From Pseudomonas uvaldensis (GTDB lineage Bacteria > Pseudomonadota > Gammaproteobacteria > Pseudomonadales > Pseudomonadaceae), in the NCBI RefSeq assembly GCF_021271205.1, contig NZ_JAIWKS010000015.1, positions 1 through 64,000 on the forward strand: 64,000 nucleotides of DNA, in the 5' to 3' direction. A program made the position numbers and the translations under genes. This document shows positions 11,774 through 21,689 of this stretch, piece by piece; the first letter of the stretch is position 1; each line of letters opens with the position of its first letter. The notes under the pieces are model-generated. The model was not told where the DNA came from, ran no database searches, and worked only from the letters and a program-made list of their open reading frames with translations.

Positions 11774-14700
11774 TTGAAAGACCTACTGAATTTGCTGAAA
11801 AACCAGGGTCAAGTCGAAGAGTTCGACGCCATCCGTATTGGACTGGCCTCGCCTGAGATGATCCGTTCGTGGTCGTTCGGTGAAGTTAAAAAGCCGGAAA
11901 CCATCAACTACCGTACGTTCAAACCCGAGCGTGACGGTCTGTTCTGCGCCAAGATCTTTGGCCCGGTAAAGGATTACGAGTGCCTGTGCGGTAAGTACAA
12001 GCGCTTGAAGCATCGTGGTGTGATCTGCGAGAAGTGCGGCGTTGAAGTCGCGCTGGCAAAAGTCCGTCGTGAGCGCATGGCGCACATCGAACTGGCCTCG
12101 CCGGTTGCTCACATCTGGTTCCTGAAATCGCTGCCGTCCCGTATCGGCTTGCTGATGGACATGACCCTGCGTGATATCGAACGTGTTCTCTACTTCGAGA
12201 GCTATGTCGTTATCGACCCGGGCATGACTACCCTTGAAAAAGGTCAACTGCTCAACGACGAGCAGTACTTCGAAGCGCTGGAAGAGTTTGGCGACGATTT
12301 CGATGCCCGCATGGGTGCCGAAGCCGTCCGCGAACTGCTGCACGCGATCGACCTGGAGCACGAGATCGGCCGTCTGCGCGAAGAAATCCCGCAGACCAAC
12401 TCCGAAACCAAGATCAAGAAGCTGTCCAAGCGTCTGAAGTTGATGGAAGCCTTCCAAGGCTCCGGCAACCTGCCTGAGTGGATGGTGTTGACCGTTCTGC
12501 CGGTTCTGCCGCCAGACCTGCGTCCACTGGTTCCGCTCGATGGCGGTCGCTTCGCGACGTCCGACCTCAACGATCTGTATCGTCGAGTGATCAACCGTAA
12601 CAACCGCTTGAAGCGCCTGCTCGATCTGTCCGCTCCGGACATCATCGTGCGCAACGAAAAGCGTATGTTGCAGGAGGCCGTTGACGCGTTGCTCGACAAC
12701 GGTCGCCGTGGCCGCGCCATCACCGGTTCCAACAAGCGTCCTCTGAAATCCCTGGCCGACATGATCAAGGGTAAACAGGGTCGTTTCCGTCAGAACCTGC
12801 TCGGTAAGCGTGTTGACTATTCCGGTCGTTCGGTAATTACCGTAGGCCCGACCCTGCGTCTGCACCAGTGCGGTCTGCCTAAAAAAATGGCTCTGGAACT
12901 GTTCAAGCCGTTCATTTTCGGCAAGCTGGAAATGCGTGGTCTTGCTACCACCATTAAAGCAGCCAAGAAAATGGTCGAGCGCGAGCTGCCAGAGGTCTGG
13001 GACGTTCTCGCTGAAGTGATCCGCGAACACCCCGTACTGCTCAACCGTGCACCGACCCTTCACCGTCTGGGTATCCAGGCGTTTGAACCGGTACTGATCG
13101 AAGGTAAGGCTATCCAGCTGCACCCGCTGGTCTGTGCTGCGTACAACGCCGACTTCGACGGCGACCAAATGGCCGTGCACGTACCGCTGACGCTGGAAGC
13201 CCAGCTGGAAGCGCGTGCGTTGATGATGTCCACCAACAACATTCTGTCGCCAGCGAACGGTGAACCAATCATCGTTCCGTCGCAGGACGTTGTATTGGGT
13301 CTGTACTACATGACTCGTGAAGCGATCAACGCCAAAGGCGAAGGTCGTGTATTCGCGGACCTGCAGGAAGTTGACCGTGTGTTCCGTGCCGGCGAAGCCG
13401 CACTGCACGCCAAGGTCAAGGTACGGATCAACGAAACCGTTAACGATCGCGATGGCAACAGCGTGACCAACACTCGTATCGTCGACACCACTGTCGGTCG
13501 TGCGCTGTTGTTCCAGGTTGTGCCGAAGGGCCTGTCGTTCGACGTCGTCAACCTGCCGATGAAGAAGAAGGCGATCTCCAAGCTGATCAACCAGTGCTAC
13601 CGCGTGGTGGGTCTGAAAGAAACCGTGATCTTCGCTGACCAGCTGATGTACACCGGTTTTGCTTATTCGACCATCTCCGGCGTTTCCATCGGTGTTAACG
13701 ACTTCGTTATCCCGGATGAAAAAGCCCGCATCATCGGTACCGCTACCGAAGAAGTTAAAGAGATCGAGAGCCAGTACGCCTCCGGCCTGGTAACCCAGGG
13801 CGAGAAGTACAACAAAGTGATCGACCTCTGGTCGAAGGCGAACGATGAAGTCTCCAAGGCGATGATGGCCAACCTCTCGAAAGAGAAGGTCATCGACCGT
13901 CATGGCGACGAAGTCGAGCAAGAATCCTTCAACTCGATGTACATGATGGCTGACTCGGGTGCGCGGGGTTCTGCTGCGCAGATCCGTCAGCTCGCCGGTA
14001 TGCGTGGCCTGATGGCCAAGCCGGACGGCTCCATCATCGAGACTCCGATTACCGCGAACTTCCGTGAAGGCCTGAGCGTACTCCAGTACTTCATTTCCAC
14101 TCACGGTGCTCGTAAAGGTCTTGCGGATACCGCGTTGAAAACGGCGAACTCCGGTTACCTGACCCGTCGTCTGGTGGACGTGGCGCAGGACCTGGTGGTG
14201 ACCGAGATCGATTGCGGCACCGAGCATGGCCTGGTCATGACGCCGCACATCGAAGGCGGTGACGTTGTAGAGCCGTTGGGTGAGCGCGTATTGGGTCGTG
14301 TCATCGCCCGTGACGTCTTCAAGCCGGGCACCGAGGATGTAATCGTTCCTGCTGGCACCCTGGTCGATGAGAAGTGGGTCGAGTTCATCGAGCTCAACAG
14401 CATCGACGAAGTGATCGTACGTTCGCCGATCAGCTGCGAAACTCGCTACGGCATCTGCGCCAAGTGCTACGGTCGCGATCTGGCTCGTGGTCACCAGGTG
14501 AACATCGGTGAAGCGGTCGGCGTTATCGCTGCCCAGTCCATCGGTGAACCGGGTACCCAGTTGACGATGCGTACGTTCCACATCGGTGGTGCTGCAAGCC
14601 GGACCTCCGCAGCTGACAGCGTTCAGGTGAAAAATGGCGGTACCGTCCGTCTACATAACCTGAAGCACGTAGAGCGAGTGGACGGTCACCTGGTTGCGGT

Positions 14701-15973
14701 ATCCCGTTCCGGTGAGCTGGCGATTGCAGACGACTTCGGTCGTGAGCGTGAGCGCTACAAGCTGCCATACGGTGCCGTGATTTCGGTCAAGGAAGGCGAC
14801 AAGGTCGACGCTGGCGCCATCGTTGCCAAGTGGGACCCGCACACTCACCCGATCGTCACCGAGATGAAAGGTACCGTGACCTACGTGGGCATGGAAGAGG
14901 GCATCACGATCAAGCGTCAGACCGACGAATTGACCGGTATGACCAACATCGAAGTGCTCGACGTCAAAGACCGTCCGGCTGCAGGCAAGGACATCCGTCC
15001 TGCAGTGAAGATGGTCGACGACAATGGCAAGGACCTGTTGCTGCCAGGCACTGACGTAATCGCTCAGTACTTCCTGCCAGCCAACGCCCTGGTCGGTGTT
15101 GCGGACGGTGCGCAGATCGCAATCGGTGATGTTATCGCCCGTATCCCGCAGGAAACTTCGAAAACCCGTGACATCACCGGTGGTCTGCCACGTGTTGCCG
15201 ACTTGTTCGAAGCCCGTCGTCCGAAAGAAGCCTCGATCCTGGCTGAAGTCAGCGGCACCATCGCGTTCGGTAAAGAGACCAAGGGCAAGCGCCGTCTGGT
15301 CATTACGCCGAATGATGGTAGCGATCCGTACGAAGAGCTGATTCCGAAGTGGCGCCACCTGAACGTCTTCGAAGGCGAACAGGTCAACCGCGGCGAAGTT
15401 ATCTCCGACGGCCCGAGCGATCCTCACGACATCCTGCGTCTGCTGGGTGTGAGTGCGCTGGCCAAGTACATCGTGAACGAAATCCAGGACGTTTACCGTC
15501 TGCAAGGCGTGAAGATCAACGACAAGCACATCGAGACCATCCTGCGTCAGATGCTGCGTAAAGTTGAGATCACCGAGTCCGGCGATTCCAGCTTCATCAA
15601 GGGCGACCAGATGGAACTGACTCACGTGCTGGTGGAGAACGAGCGTCTGGCAGCCGAAGACAAGTTCGTTGCCAAGTTCACTCGCGTATTGCTGGGTATT
15701 ACCAAGGCGTCGCTGTCCACCGAATCGTTCATCTCGGCGGCTTCCTTCCAGGAAACCACCCGTGTACTGACCGAAGCAGCGGTAACCGGCAAGCGCGATT
15801 ATCTGCGTGGCCTGAAAGAAAACGTGGTCGTGGGTCGTCTGATCCCGGCAGGTACAGGTTTGGCCTATCACAGCGAGCGTAAGCGTCGCCGCGATGCAGA
15901 CAAGCCTCTGCGCGTAAGCGCCAGTGAAGTGGAAGCTGCACTGACCGAAGCGCTGAACTCGAGTGGTAACTGA
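11774..15973 (+). CDS. rpoC: DNA-directed RNA polymerase subunit beta'
   Basis: The 1399-residue subunit carrying the catalytic Mg2+ site NADFDGDQM at 458-466, numbered as in E. coli. Zinc site 1 is C70, C72, C85 and C88; a second zinc site uses the Cys of the IDCGTEHG segment and the cluster SCETRYGICAKCYG. The start is a TTG codon at 11774 behind a strong AGGAGG at 11761, chosen because MKDLLNLLKNQ is the family N-terminus. Confidence 0.99.
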   Translation: MKDLLNLLKNQGQVEEFDAIRIGLASPEMIRSWSFGEVKKPETINYRTFKPERDGLFCAKIFGPVKDYECLCGKYKRLKHRGVICEKCGVEVALAKVRRERMAHIELASPVAHIWFLKSLPSRIGLLMDMTLRDIERVLYFESYVVIDPGMTTLEKGQLLNDEQYFEALEEFGDDFDARMGAEAVRELLHAIDLEHEIGRLREEIPQTNSETKIKKLSKRLKLMEAFQGSGNLPEWMVLTVLPVLPPDLRPLVPLDGGRFATSDLNDLYRRVINRNNRLKRLLDLSAPDIIVRNEKRMLQEAVDALLDNGRRGRAITGSNKRPLKSLADMIKGKQGRFRQNLLGKRVDYSGRSVITVGPTLRLHQCGLPKKMALELFKPFIFGKLEMRGLATTIKAAKKMVERELPEVWDVLAEVIREHPVLLNRAPTLHRLGIQAFEPVLIEGKAIQLHPLVCAAYNADFDGDQMAVHVPLTLEAQLEARALMMSTNNILSPANGEPIIVPSQDVVLGLYYMTREAINAKGEGRVFADLQEVDRVFRAGEAALHAKVKVRINETVNDRDGNSVTNTRIVDTTVGRALLFQVVPKGLSFDVVNLPMKKKAISKLINQCYRVVGLKETVIFADQLMYTGFAYSTISGVSIGVNDFVIPDEKARIIGTATEEVKEIESQYASGLVTQGEKYNKVIDLWSKANDEVSKAMMANLSKEKVIDRHGDEVEQESFNSMYMMADSGARGSAAQIRQLAGMRGLMAKPDGSIIETPITANFREGLSVLQYFISTHGARKGLADTALKTANSGYLTRRLVDVAQDLVVTEIDCGTEHGLVMTPHIEGGDVVEPLGERVLGRVIARDVFKPGTEDVIVPAGTLVDEKWVEFIELNSIDEVIVRSPISCETRYGICAKCYGRDLARGHQVNIGEAVGVIAAQSIGEPGTQLTMRTFHIGGAASRTSAADSVQVKNGGTVRLHNLKHVERVDGHLVAVSRSGELAIADDFGRERERYKLPYGAVISVKEGDKVDAGAIVAKWDPHTHPIVTEMKGTVTYVGMEEGITIKRQTDELTGMTNIEVLDVKDRPAAGKDIRPAVKMVDDNGKDLLLPGTDVIAQYFLPANALVGVADGAQIAIGDVIARIPQETSKTRDITGGLPRVADLFEARRPKEASILAEVSGTIAFGKETKGKRRLVITPNDGSDPYEELIPKWRHLNVFEGEQVNRGEVISDGPSDPHDILRLLGVSALAKYIVNEIQDVYRLQGVKINDKHIETILRQMLRKVEITESGDSSFIKGDQMELTHVLVENERLAAEDKFVAKFTRVLLGITKASLSTESFISAASFQETTRVLTEAAVTGKRDYLRGLKENVVVGRLIPAGTGLAYHSERKRRRDADKPLRVSASEVEAALTEALNSSGN

Positions 15974-16069
15974 GTTCTGCGGTAATTGAGCGCCTGGCCC
16001 TGATCACTCCGTTCGGCGGATCGAGACAAATTGTCGAGATTCGTCGGGCGGGGAGGTCGGGGCCTCGCC

Positions 16070-16098
16070 TTGACTGGGGCCAAGATCCTCTTTAGACT
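16070..16098 (+). promoter_or_regulatory. Candidate promoter of the str operon (rpsL)
   Basis: TTGACT at 16070-16075, a 17-base spacer and TAGACT at 16093-16098. Match and spacing are good. The predicted start (about 16105) lies upstream of the terminator hairpin at 16115, so either transcripts read through that hairpin or it attenuates the operon. Confidence 0.55.
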
Positions 16099-16114
16099 CT
16101 TGATCCCCTAAATT

Positions 16115-16147
16115 TGGCGGGAATTCGTTCCTGCCATTTTTGCTTTT
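16115..16147 (+). terminator. Terminator/attenuator between rpoC and rpsL
   Basis: A 9-base stem with one G-U pair (16115-16123 with 16128-16136) closed by a TTCG tetraloop and followed by TTTTTGCTTTT. It could end the rpoBC transcript, but it also lies inside the leader predicted from the promoter at 16070. Confidence 0.7.
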
Positions 16148-16190
16148 CTTGTAAGACAATAGCGTCGCAAGACAACAGTGGAGCTAGTAG

Positions 16191-16562
16191 ATGGCAACTA
16201 TCAACCAGCTGGTACGTCAGCCGCGCAAGCGTATCGTCGAGAAATCCGACGTGCCTGCGCTGCAGAACTGCCCGCAACGTCGTGGCGTATGCACTCGTGT
16301 GTATACCACTACGCCGAAAAAACCTAACTCGGCACTGCGTAAAGTATGCCGTGTGCGTCTGACCAACGGTTTCGAGGTTTCCTCGTACATCGGCGGTGAA
16401 GGCCACAACCTGCAGGAGCACAGCGTGGTCCTGATCCGTGGCGGTCGTGTAAAAGACTTGCCAGGTGTTCGTTATCACACCGTTCGCGGCTCCTTGGATA
16501 CCTCCGGCGTTAAAGGTCGTAACCAGGGTCGTTCGAAGTACGGTACCAAGCGTCCGAAGTAA
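16191..16562 (+). CDS. rpsL: 30S ribosomal protein S12
   Basis: Decoding-centre protein of 123 residues. K43 and K88, the positions whose mutation gives streptomycin resistance, are both lysine, so the allele is of the sensitive type. The [14 protein letters not shown] segment and the region around D89, which is beta-methylthiolated in E. coli, are conserved. First gene of the rpsL-rpsG-fusA-tuf (str) operon. Confidence 0.98.
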
Positions 16563-16664
16563 TCGGTCGTTTTGCAGTTTTCTTTTTTATTGAGTCGATA
16601 AGAGTAAGGTCGGGCACGCACCTGCTGTCCCGGGCTAACCTGAAGACCGTTTGAGGGCTTATCA

Positions 16665-17135
16665 ATGCCAAGACGTCGCGTAGCAGCCAAACGTGAGATT
16701 CTGGACGATCCGAAATACGGAAGCCAGATTCTCGCCAAGTTCATGAACCACGTAATGGAAAGCGGCAAGAAAGCCGTTGCCGAGCGTATTGTTTATGGCG
16801 CACTGGACAAAGTTAAGGAACGCAAGAACAGCGATCCCCTGGAAATCTTCGAAAAAGCTCTCGACGCCATCGCTCCGCTGGTCGAAGTGAAGTCGCGCCG
16901 TGTAGGCGGTGCTACTTACCAGGTTCCGGTCGAAGTTCGTCCGTCCCGTCGTAACGCCCTGGCAATGCGCTGGTTGGTAGACTTCGCCCGCAAGCGCGGC
17001 GAGAAGTCCATGGCTCTGCGTTTGGCTGGCGAACTGTTGGACGCTGCTGAAGGTAAAGGTGCTGCAGTTAAGAAGCGTGAAGACGTGCACCGTATGGCTG
17101 AAGCCAACAAGGCTTTCTCGCACTACCGCTTCTAA
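16665..17135 (+). CDS. rpsG: 30S ribosomal protein S7
   Basis: Primary binder that nucleates assembly of the 30S head and, in E. coli, represses str-operon translation. The 156 residues start MPRRRVAAKREILDDPKYGS, the usual family N-terminus. It follows rpsL after 102 bases and precedes fusA by 30. Confidence 0.97.
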   Translation: MPRRRVAAKREILDDPKYGSQILAKFMNHVMESGKKAVAERIVYGALDKVKERKNSDPLEIFEKALDAIAPLVEVKSRRVGGATYQVPVEVRPSRRNALAMRWLVDFARKRGEKSMALRLAGELLDAAEGKGAAVKKREDVHRMAEANKAFSHYRF

Positions 17136-17165
17136 TTCTGGCGTCACTAATTTCGCGAGGGCTTT

Positions 17166-19268
17166 ATGGCTCGTACAACTGATATCAAACGCTACCGTAA
17201 CATTGGTATCGTTGCTCACGTGGATGCGGGTAAAACCACTACCACTGAGCGCGTCCTGTTCTACACGGGCGTAAACCACAAAATGGGCGAGGTGCATGAT
17301 GGCGCCGCGACCATGGACTGGATGGTACAAGAGCAGGAGCGGGGTATTACCATTACTTCCGCGGCTACCACTGCTTTCTGGGAAGGCTCCAACAAGCAAT
17401 TCCCTAAGCATCGCTTCAACATCATCGACACCCCCGGCCACGTGGACTTCACCATTGAAGTAGAGCGTTCGCTGCGTGTGCTCGACGGTGCTGTCGTTGT
17501 GTTCTGTGGTACTTCGGGTGTTGAGCCTCAGTCGGAAACCGTATGGCGTCAGGCCAACAAGTACGGCGTTCCTCGTCTTGTCTACGTGAACAAGATGGAC
17601 CGTGCCGGTGCCAACTTCCTGCGCGTCGTTGGTCAGATCAAACAGCGTCTGGGTCACACTCCGGTGCCTATCCAGTTGGCTATCGGTGCCGAAGACAACT
17701 TCGAAGGTCAGATCGATCTGATGACCATGGAAGCTGTTCGCTGGAACGATAACGACAAGGGTATGGCTGCTGTTCGTGGTCCGATCCCGGCTGAGCTGCA
17801 AGAGCTGGCTGAAGAGTGGCGCAGCAATATGGTCGAGGCAGCTGCCGAGGCCAACGAAGAGCTGATGAACAAGTACCTGGAAGGCGAAGAACTCACGATC
17901 GAAGAGATCAAGGGTGCTCTGCGTCAGCGTACTATCGCTGGTGAAATCGTTCTGGCTGTTTGCGGTTCTTCCTTCAAGAACAAGGGTGTTCCCCTGGTTC
18001 TCGACGCCGTTATCGACTATCTGCCTGCACCGGTCGACATTCCGGCCATCAAGGGTACCGACCCTGATGACGAAACTGTCGAAATGGAGCGTCACGCAGA
18101 CGACGCTGAGCCGTTCTCGGCTCTGGCGTTCAAGATCGCTACCGACCCGTTCGTGGGTACCCTTACCTTTGCTCGTGTCTACTCGGGCGTGTTGAACTCC
18201 GGTGACGGCGTTATCAACTCGGTCAAGGGTAAAAAAGAGCGTGTGGGTCGTATGGTGCAGATGCACGCCAACACCCGCGAAGAGATCAAGGAAGTACGCG
18301 CTGGTGACATCGCGGCTCTGATCGGCATGAAGGACGTCACCACTGGTGACACCCTGTGCTCCGCTGACAAGCCAATCATCCTGGTTCGCATGGACTTCCC
18401 GGAGCCGGTTATCTCGGTTGCCGTTGAACCAAAAACCAAGGATGACCAGGAAAAAATGGGCATCGCTCTGGGCAAGCTGGCTCAGGAAGACCCGTCTTTC
18501 CGCGTCAAAACCGATGAAGAGACTGGTCAGACGATCATCTCCGGCATGGGCGAATTGCACCTGGACATCCTGGTTGACCGGATGCGTCGTGAGTTCAACG
18601 TCGAAGCCAACATCGGTAAACCGCAGGTTTCCTATCGTGAGAAGATCACGAAGTCCTGCGAGATCGAAGGCAAGTTCGTTCGTCAGTCCGGCGGTCGTGG
18701 CCAGTTCGGTCACTGCTGGATCCGTTTTGCACCTGCTGACGAAGGTCAGGAAGGTCTGCAGTTCCTGAACGAAGTAGTGGGTGGTGTGGTTCCGAAGGAA
18801 TACATCCCGGCTATCCAGAAGGGTATCGAAGAGCAGATGAAGAACGGCGTTGTCGCCGGCTATCCGCTGATCGGCCTGAAGGCTACCGTGTTCGATGGTT
18901 CTTACCACGACGTCGACTCCAACGAGATGGCGTTCAAGGTGGCGGCCTCCATGGCGACCAAGCAACTGGCTACCAAGGGTGGCGGTGTTGTGCTTGAGCC
19001 GATCATGAAGGTTGAAGTCGTAACACCTGAGGATTACATGGGCGACGTGATGGGTGACCTGAACCGTCGTCGCGGTCTGATCCAGGGTATGGAAGATACG
19101 GTTTCCGGCAAGGTTATCCGTGCCGAGGTTCCGTTGGGTGAGATGTTCGGTTATGCAACCGACGTTCGTTCCATGTCCCAGGGTCGCGCGAGCTACTCTA
19201 TGGAATTCTCCAAATACTCCGAAGCTCCGTCGAACATCGTCGAAGCTCTCGTTAAAAAACAAGGCTGA
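17166..19268 (+). CDS. fusA: Elongation factor G
   Basis: GTPase that catalyses tRNA-mRNA translocation and, with RRF, ribosome recycling. The 700 residues contain AHVDAGKT at 17-24, DTPGHVDF and NKMD, then the usual five-domain architecture ending VEALVKKQG. It is the fusA1-type copy located in the str operon; pseudomonads usually carry a second fusA elsewhere. The ribosome-binding site is GCGAGGG just before ATG 17166. Confidence 0.98.
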   Translation: MARTTDIKRYRNIGIVAHVDAGKTTTTERVLFYTGVNHKMGEVHDGAATMDWMVQEQERGITITSAATTAFWEGSNKQFPKHRFNIIDTPGHVDFTIEVERSLRVLDGAVVVFCGTSGVEPQSETVWRQANKYGVPRLVYVNKMDRAGANFLRVVGQIKQRLGHTPVPIQLAIGAEDNFEGQIDLMTMEAVRWNDNDKGMAAVRGPIPAELQELAEEWRSNMVEAAAEANEELMNKYLEGEELTIEEIKGALRQRTIAGEIVLAVCGSSFKNKGVPLVLDAVIDYLPAPVDIPAIKGTDPDDETVEMERHADDAEPFSALAFKIATDPFVGTLTFARVYSGVLNSGDGVINSVKGKKERVGRMVQMHANTREEIKEVRAGDIAALIGMKDVTTGDTLCSADKPIILVRMDFPEPVISVAVEPKTKDDQEKMGIALGKLAQEDPSFRVKTDEETGQTIISGMGELHLDILVDRMRREFNVEANIGKPQVSYREKITKSCEIEGKFVRQSGGRGQFGHCWIRFAPADEGQEGLQFLNEVVGGVVPKEYIPAIQKGIEEQMKNGVVAGYPLIGLKATVFDGSYHDVDSNEMAFKVAASMATKQLATKGGGVVLEPIMKVEVVTPEDYMGDVMGDLNRRRGLIQGMEDTVSGKVIRAEVPLGEMFGYATDVRSMSQGRASYSMEFSKYSEAPSNIVEALVKKQG

Positions 19269-19299
19269 TTCAGCCCCTTTAGGCTAGGAGTTAATTGTC

Positions 19300-20493
19300 G
19301 TGGCTAAAGAAAAATTTGAACGTAACAAACCGCACGTCAACGTCGGCACCATCGGTCACGTCGACCACGGTAAAACCACTCTGACCGCTGCTCTGACTCG
19401 TGTCTGCTCCGAAGTTTTCGGCTCGGCCAAGGTTGAGTTCGACAAGATCGACAGCGCCCCGGAAGAGAAGGCTCGTGGTATCACCATCAACACCGCTCAC
19501 GTTGAATACGATTCGGCCGTGCGTCACTACGCGCACGTTGACTGCCCAGGTCACGCTGACTACGTAAAAAACATGATCACCGGTGCTGCCCAGATGGATG
19601 GCGCGATCCTGGTTTGCTCGGCCGCTGATGGTCCGATGCCACAAACCCGTGAGCACATCCTGCTGTCCCGTCAGGTTGGCGTTCCGTACATCGTTGTCTT
19701 CCTGAACAAGGCTGACATGGTTGACGACGCTGAGCTGCTGGAACTGGTTGAGATGGAAGTGCGCGACCTGCTGAGCACTTACGACTTCCCAGGTGATGAC
19801 ACTCCAATCGTTATCGGTTCGGCTCTGATGGCTCTGAACGGCCAAGACGACAACGAAATGGGTACTTCTGCTGTCAAGAAGCTGGTTGAGACCCTGGACA
19901 GCTACATTCCAGAGCCAGAGCGCGCCATCGACAAGCCGTTCCTGATGCCAATCGAAGACGTGTTCTCGATCTCGGGTCGCGGTACTGTTGTGACTGGTCG
20001 TGTTGAGCGTGGCATCGTTCGCATCCAGGAAGAAGTTGAGATCGTCGGTCTGCGCGACACTCAGAAAACTACCTGCACCGGCGTTGAGATGTTCCGTAAG
20101 CTGCTGGACGAAGGTCGTGCTGGCGAGAACTGCGGCGTGCTGCTGCGCGGCACCAAGCGTGACGACGTAGAGCGTGGTCAGGTTCTGGTCAAGCCAGGCA
20201 CCGTCAAGGCTCACACCAAGTTCACCGCAGAAGTTTATGTTCTGAGCAAGGAAGAAGGCGGTCGTCATACTCCGTTCTTCAAAGGCTACCGTCCACAGTT
20301 CTACTTCCGTACAACTGACGTGACTGGTAACTGCGAGCTGCCAGAAGGCGTTGAAATGGTAATGCCAGGTGACAACATTCAGATGACTGTCACCCTGATC
20401 AAGCCGATCGCGATGGAAGATGGTCTGCGTTTCGCTATCCGTGAAGGCGGTCGTACCGTCGGCGCTGGCGTCGTAGCCAAAGTCATCGAGTAA
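19300..20493 (+). CDS. tuf: Elongation factor Tu, copy 2
   Basis: Second gene for EF-Tu, in the str operon 31 bases after fusA (tufA position). It encodes the same 397 residues as the copy at 2750. It begins with GTG where copy 1 has ATG, and the first 51 bases differ at eight sites, including several third positions (AAA for AAG, TTT for TTC). The remaining 1143 bases differ at only four sites. The flanks are unrelated, so homology ends at the stop codon. Confidence 0.98.
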   Translation: MAKEKFERNKPHVNVGTIGHVDHGKTTLTAALTRVCSEVFGSAKVEFDKIDSAPEEKARGITINTAHVEYDSAVRHYAHVDCPGHADYVKNMITGAAQMDGAILVCSAADGPMPQTREHILLSRQVGVPYIVVFLNKADMVDDAELLELVEMEVRDLLSTYDFPGDDTPIVIGSALMALNGQDDNEMGTSAVKKLVETLDSYIPEPERAIDKPFLMPIEDVFSISGRGTVVTGRVERGIVRIQEEVEIVGLRDTQKTTCTGVEMFRKLLDEGRAGENCGVLLRGTKRDDVERGQVLVKPGTVKAHTKFTAEVYVLSKEEGGRHTPFFKGYRPQFYFRTTDVTGNCELPEGVEMVMPGDNIQMTVTLIKPIAMEDGLRFAIREGGRTVGAGVVAKVIE

Positions 20494-20522
20494 GACTTTT
20501 GTAGAGTCAGCTTGATGATTTG

Positions 20523-20553
20523 AAAAAGCCCCCGCTTAGCGGGGGCTTTTTTA
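20523..20553 (+). terminator. Strong terminator of the str operon
   Basis: A GC-rich perfect stem (20523-20535 with 20539-20551) with a three-base loop, flanked by an A run and TTTTTT. It ends the rpsL-tuf transcript just before the S10 operon promoter. Confidence 0.92.
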
Positions 20554-20558
20554 TTGAG

Positions 20559-20587
20559 TTGACACCTACCGGGGGCGTCTATAGAAT
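20559..20587 (+). promoter_or_regulatory. Promoter of the S10 operon
   Basis: A perfect TTGACA at 20559-20564, a 17-base spacer and TAGAAT at 20582-20587, placed 8 bases after the tuf terminator stem. It leaves a leader of about 56 bases before rpsJ, shorter than the 172-base E. coli S10 leader, so L4-type attenuation of the E. coli kind is not evident. Confidence 0.8.
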
Positions 20588-20649
20588 TGCGCCTCCTTTT
20601 AACGGGCGTATTGCGCCCGGTGGGAATAGCAGCCGGAGTCTGAAATCCA

Positions 20650-20961
20650 ATGCAAAATCAGCAAATCCGTATCAGGTTGAAGGCCTTTGACCATCGCCTG
20701 ATCGACCAATCCACCCAGGAAATCGTGGAAACCGCGAAACGTACTGGTGCTCAAGTGCGTGGTCCTATTCCACTGCCTACCCGTAAAGAGCGGTTTACCG
20801 TTCTGGTCTCCCCGCACGTCAACAAAGACGCGCGTGACCAGTACGAGATTCGTACTCATAAGCGCGTTCTGGACATCGTCCAGCCAACGGATAAAACCGT
20901 TGATGCACTTATGAAGCTCGATCTTGCGGCCGGTGTGGAAGTGCAGATCAGCCTCGGCTAA
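20650..20961 (+). CDS. rpsJ: 30S ribosomal protein S10
   Basis: Head protein of the small subunit that also serves as NusE in antitermination with NusB and as the partner of the NusG KOW domain. The 103 residues [19 protein letters not shown]... match the family throughout. First gene of the S10 operon. Confidence 0.97.
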
Positions 20962-21041
20962 GACTCGGTCTTGGTCGTGTAACGCTCTGAAATGGGCGGC
21001 CATAGCGGGTGAAAGCCCCGTACACTCATGAGGTTTACAAC

Positions 21042-21677
21042 ATGACTATTGGTGTAGTCGGTCGTAAATGCGGTATGACCCGTATTTTCACCGAAGAAGG
21101 TGTCTCCATTCCGGTCACGGTCATTGAGATCGAGCCGAATCGCGTCACCCAGTTCAAAACTGAAGAGACCGATGGCTATCGTGCAGTGCAAGTCACTGTC
21201 GGCGAGCGTCGTGCTTCGCGTGTAACAGCAGCTCAGGCTGGCCACTTCGCCAAGGCGAACGTTGCCGCTGGTCGTACCGTAATGGAATTCCGCCTTGAAG
21301 AAGGCGAGTACCAAGCCGGCGATCTGATCAAGGCCGAAATCTTCGCCGCAGGTCAACTGGTTGATGTAACCGGTCAGTCCAAGGGTAAAGGCTTCCAGGG
21401 TACGATCAAGCGTTGGAACTTCCGCGGGCAAGATAACACCCACGGTAACTCCGTATCCCACCGCGTTCCAGGCTCTATCGGCCAGTGCCAGACTCCTGGT
21501 CGTGTATTCAAGGGCAAGAAAATGTCCGGTCATATGGGCGCCGAGCGCGTGACCGTACAGTCCCTGGAAGTAGTGCGCGTGGACGCTGAACGCAATCTGT
21601 TGTTGGTCAAGGGCGCTGTTCCTGGCGCTACTGGCGGCAACGTGGTTGTACGTCCAGCAGCCAAGGCTCGCGGTTAA
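21042..21677 (+). CDS. rplC: 50S ribosomal protein L3
   Basis: Early-assembly 23S rRNA binder reaching into the peptidyl transferase centre. The 211-residue protein carries the extended loop with GQDNTHGNSVSHRVPGSIGQ, including the glutamine that PrmB methylates in E. coli. The frame is open 11 codons upstream, but ATG 21042 starts the conserved MTIGVVGRKCGMTRIF. Confidence 0.97.
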   Translation: MTIGVVGRKCGMTRIFTEEGVSIPVTVIEIEPNRVTQFKTEETDGYRAVQVTVGERRASRVTAAQAGHFAKANVAAGRTVMEFRLEEGEYQAGDLIKAEIFAAGQLVDVTGQSKGKGFQGTIKRWNFRGQDNTHGNSVSHRVPGSIGQCQTPGRVFKGKKMSGHMGAERVTVQSLEVVRVDAERNLLLVKGAVPGATGGNVVVRPAAKARG

Positions 21678-21689
21678 GGGGAAGCTGAC

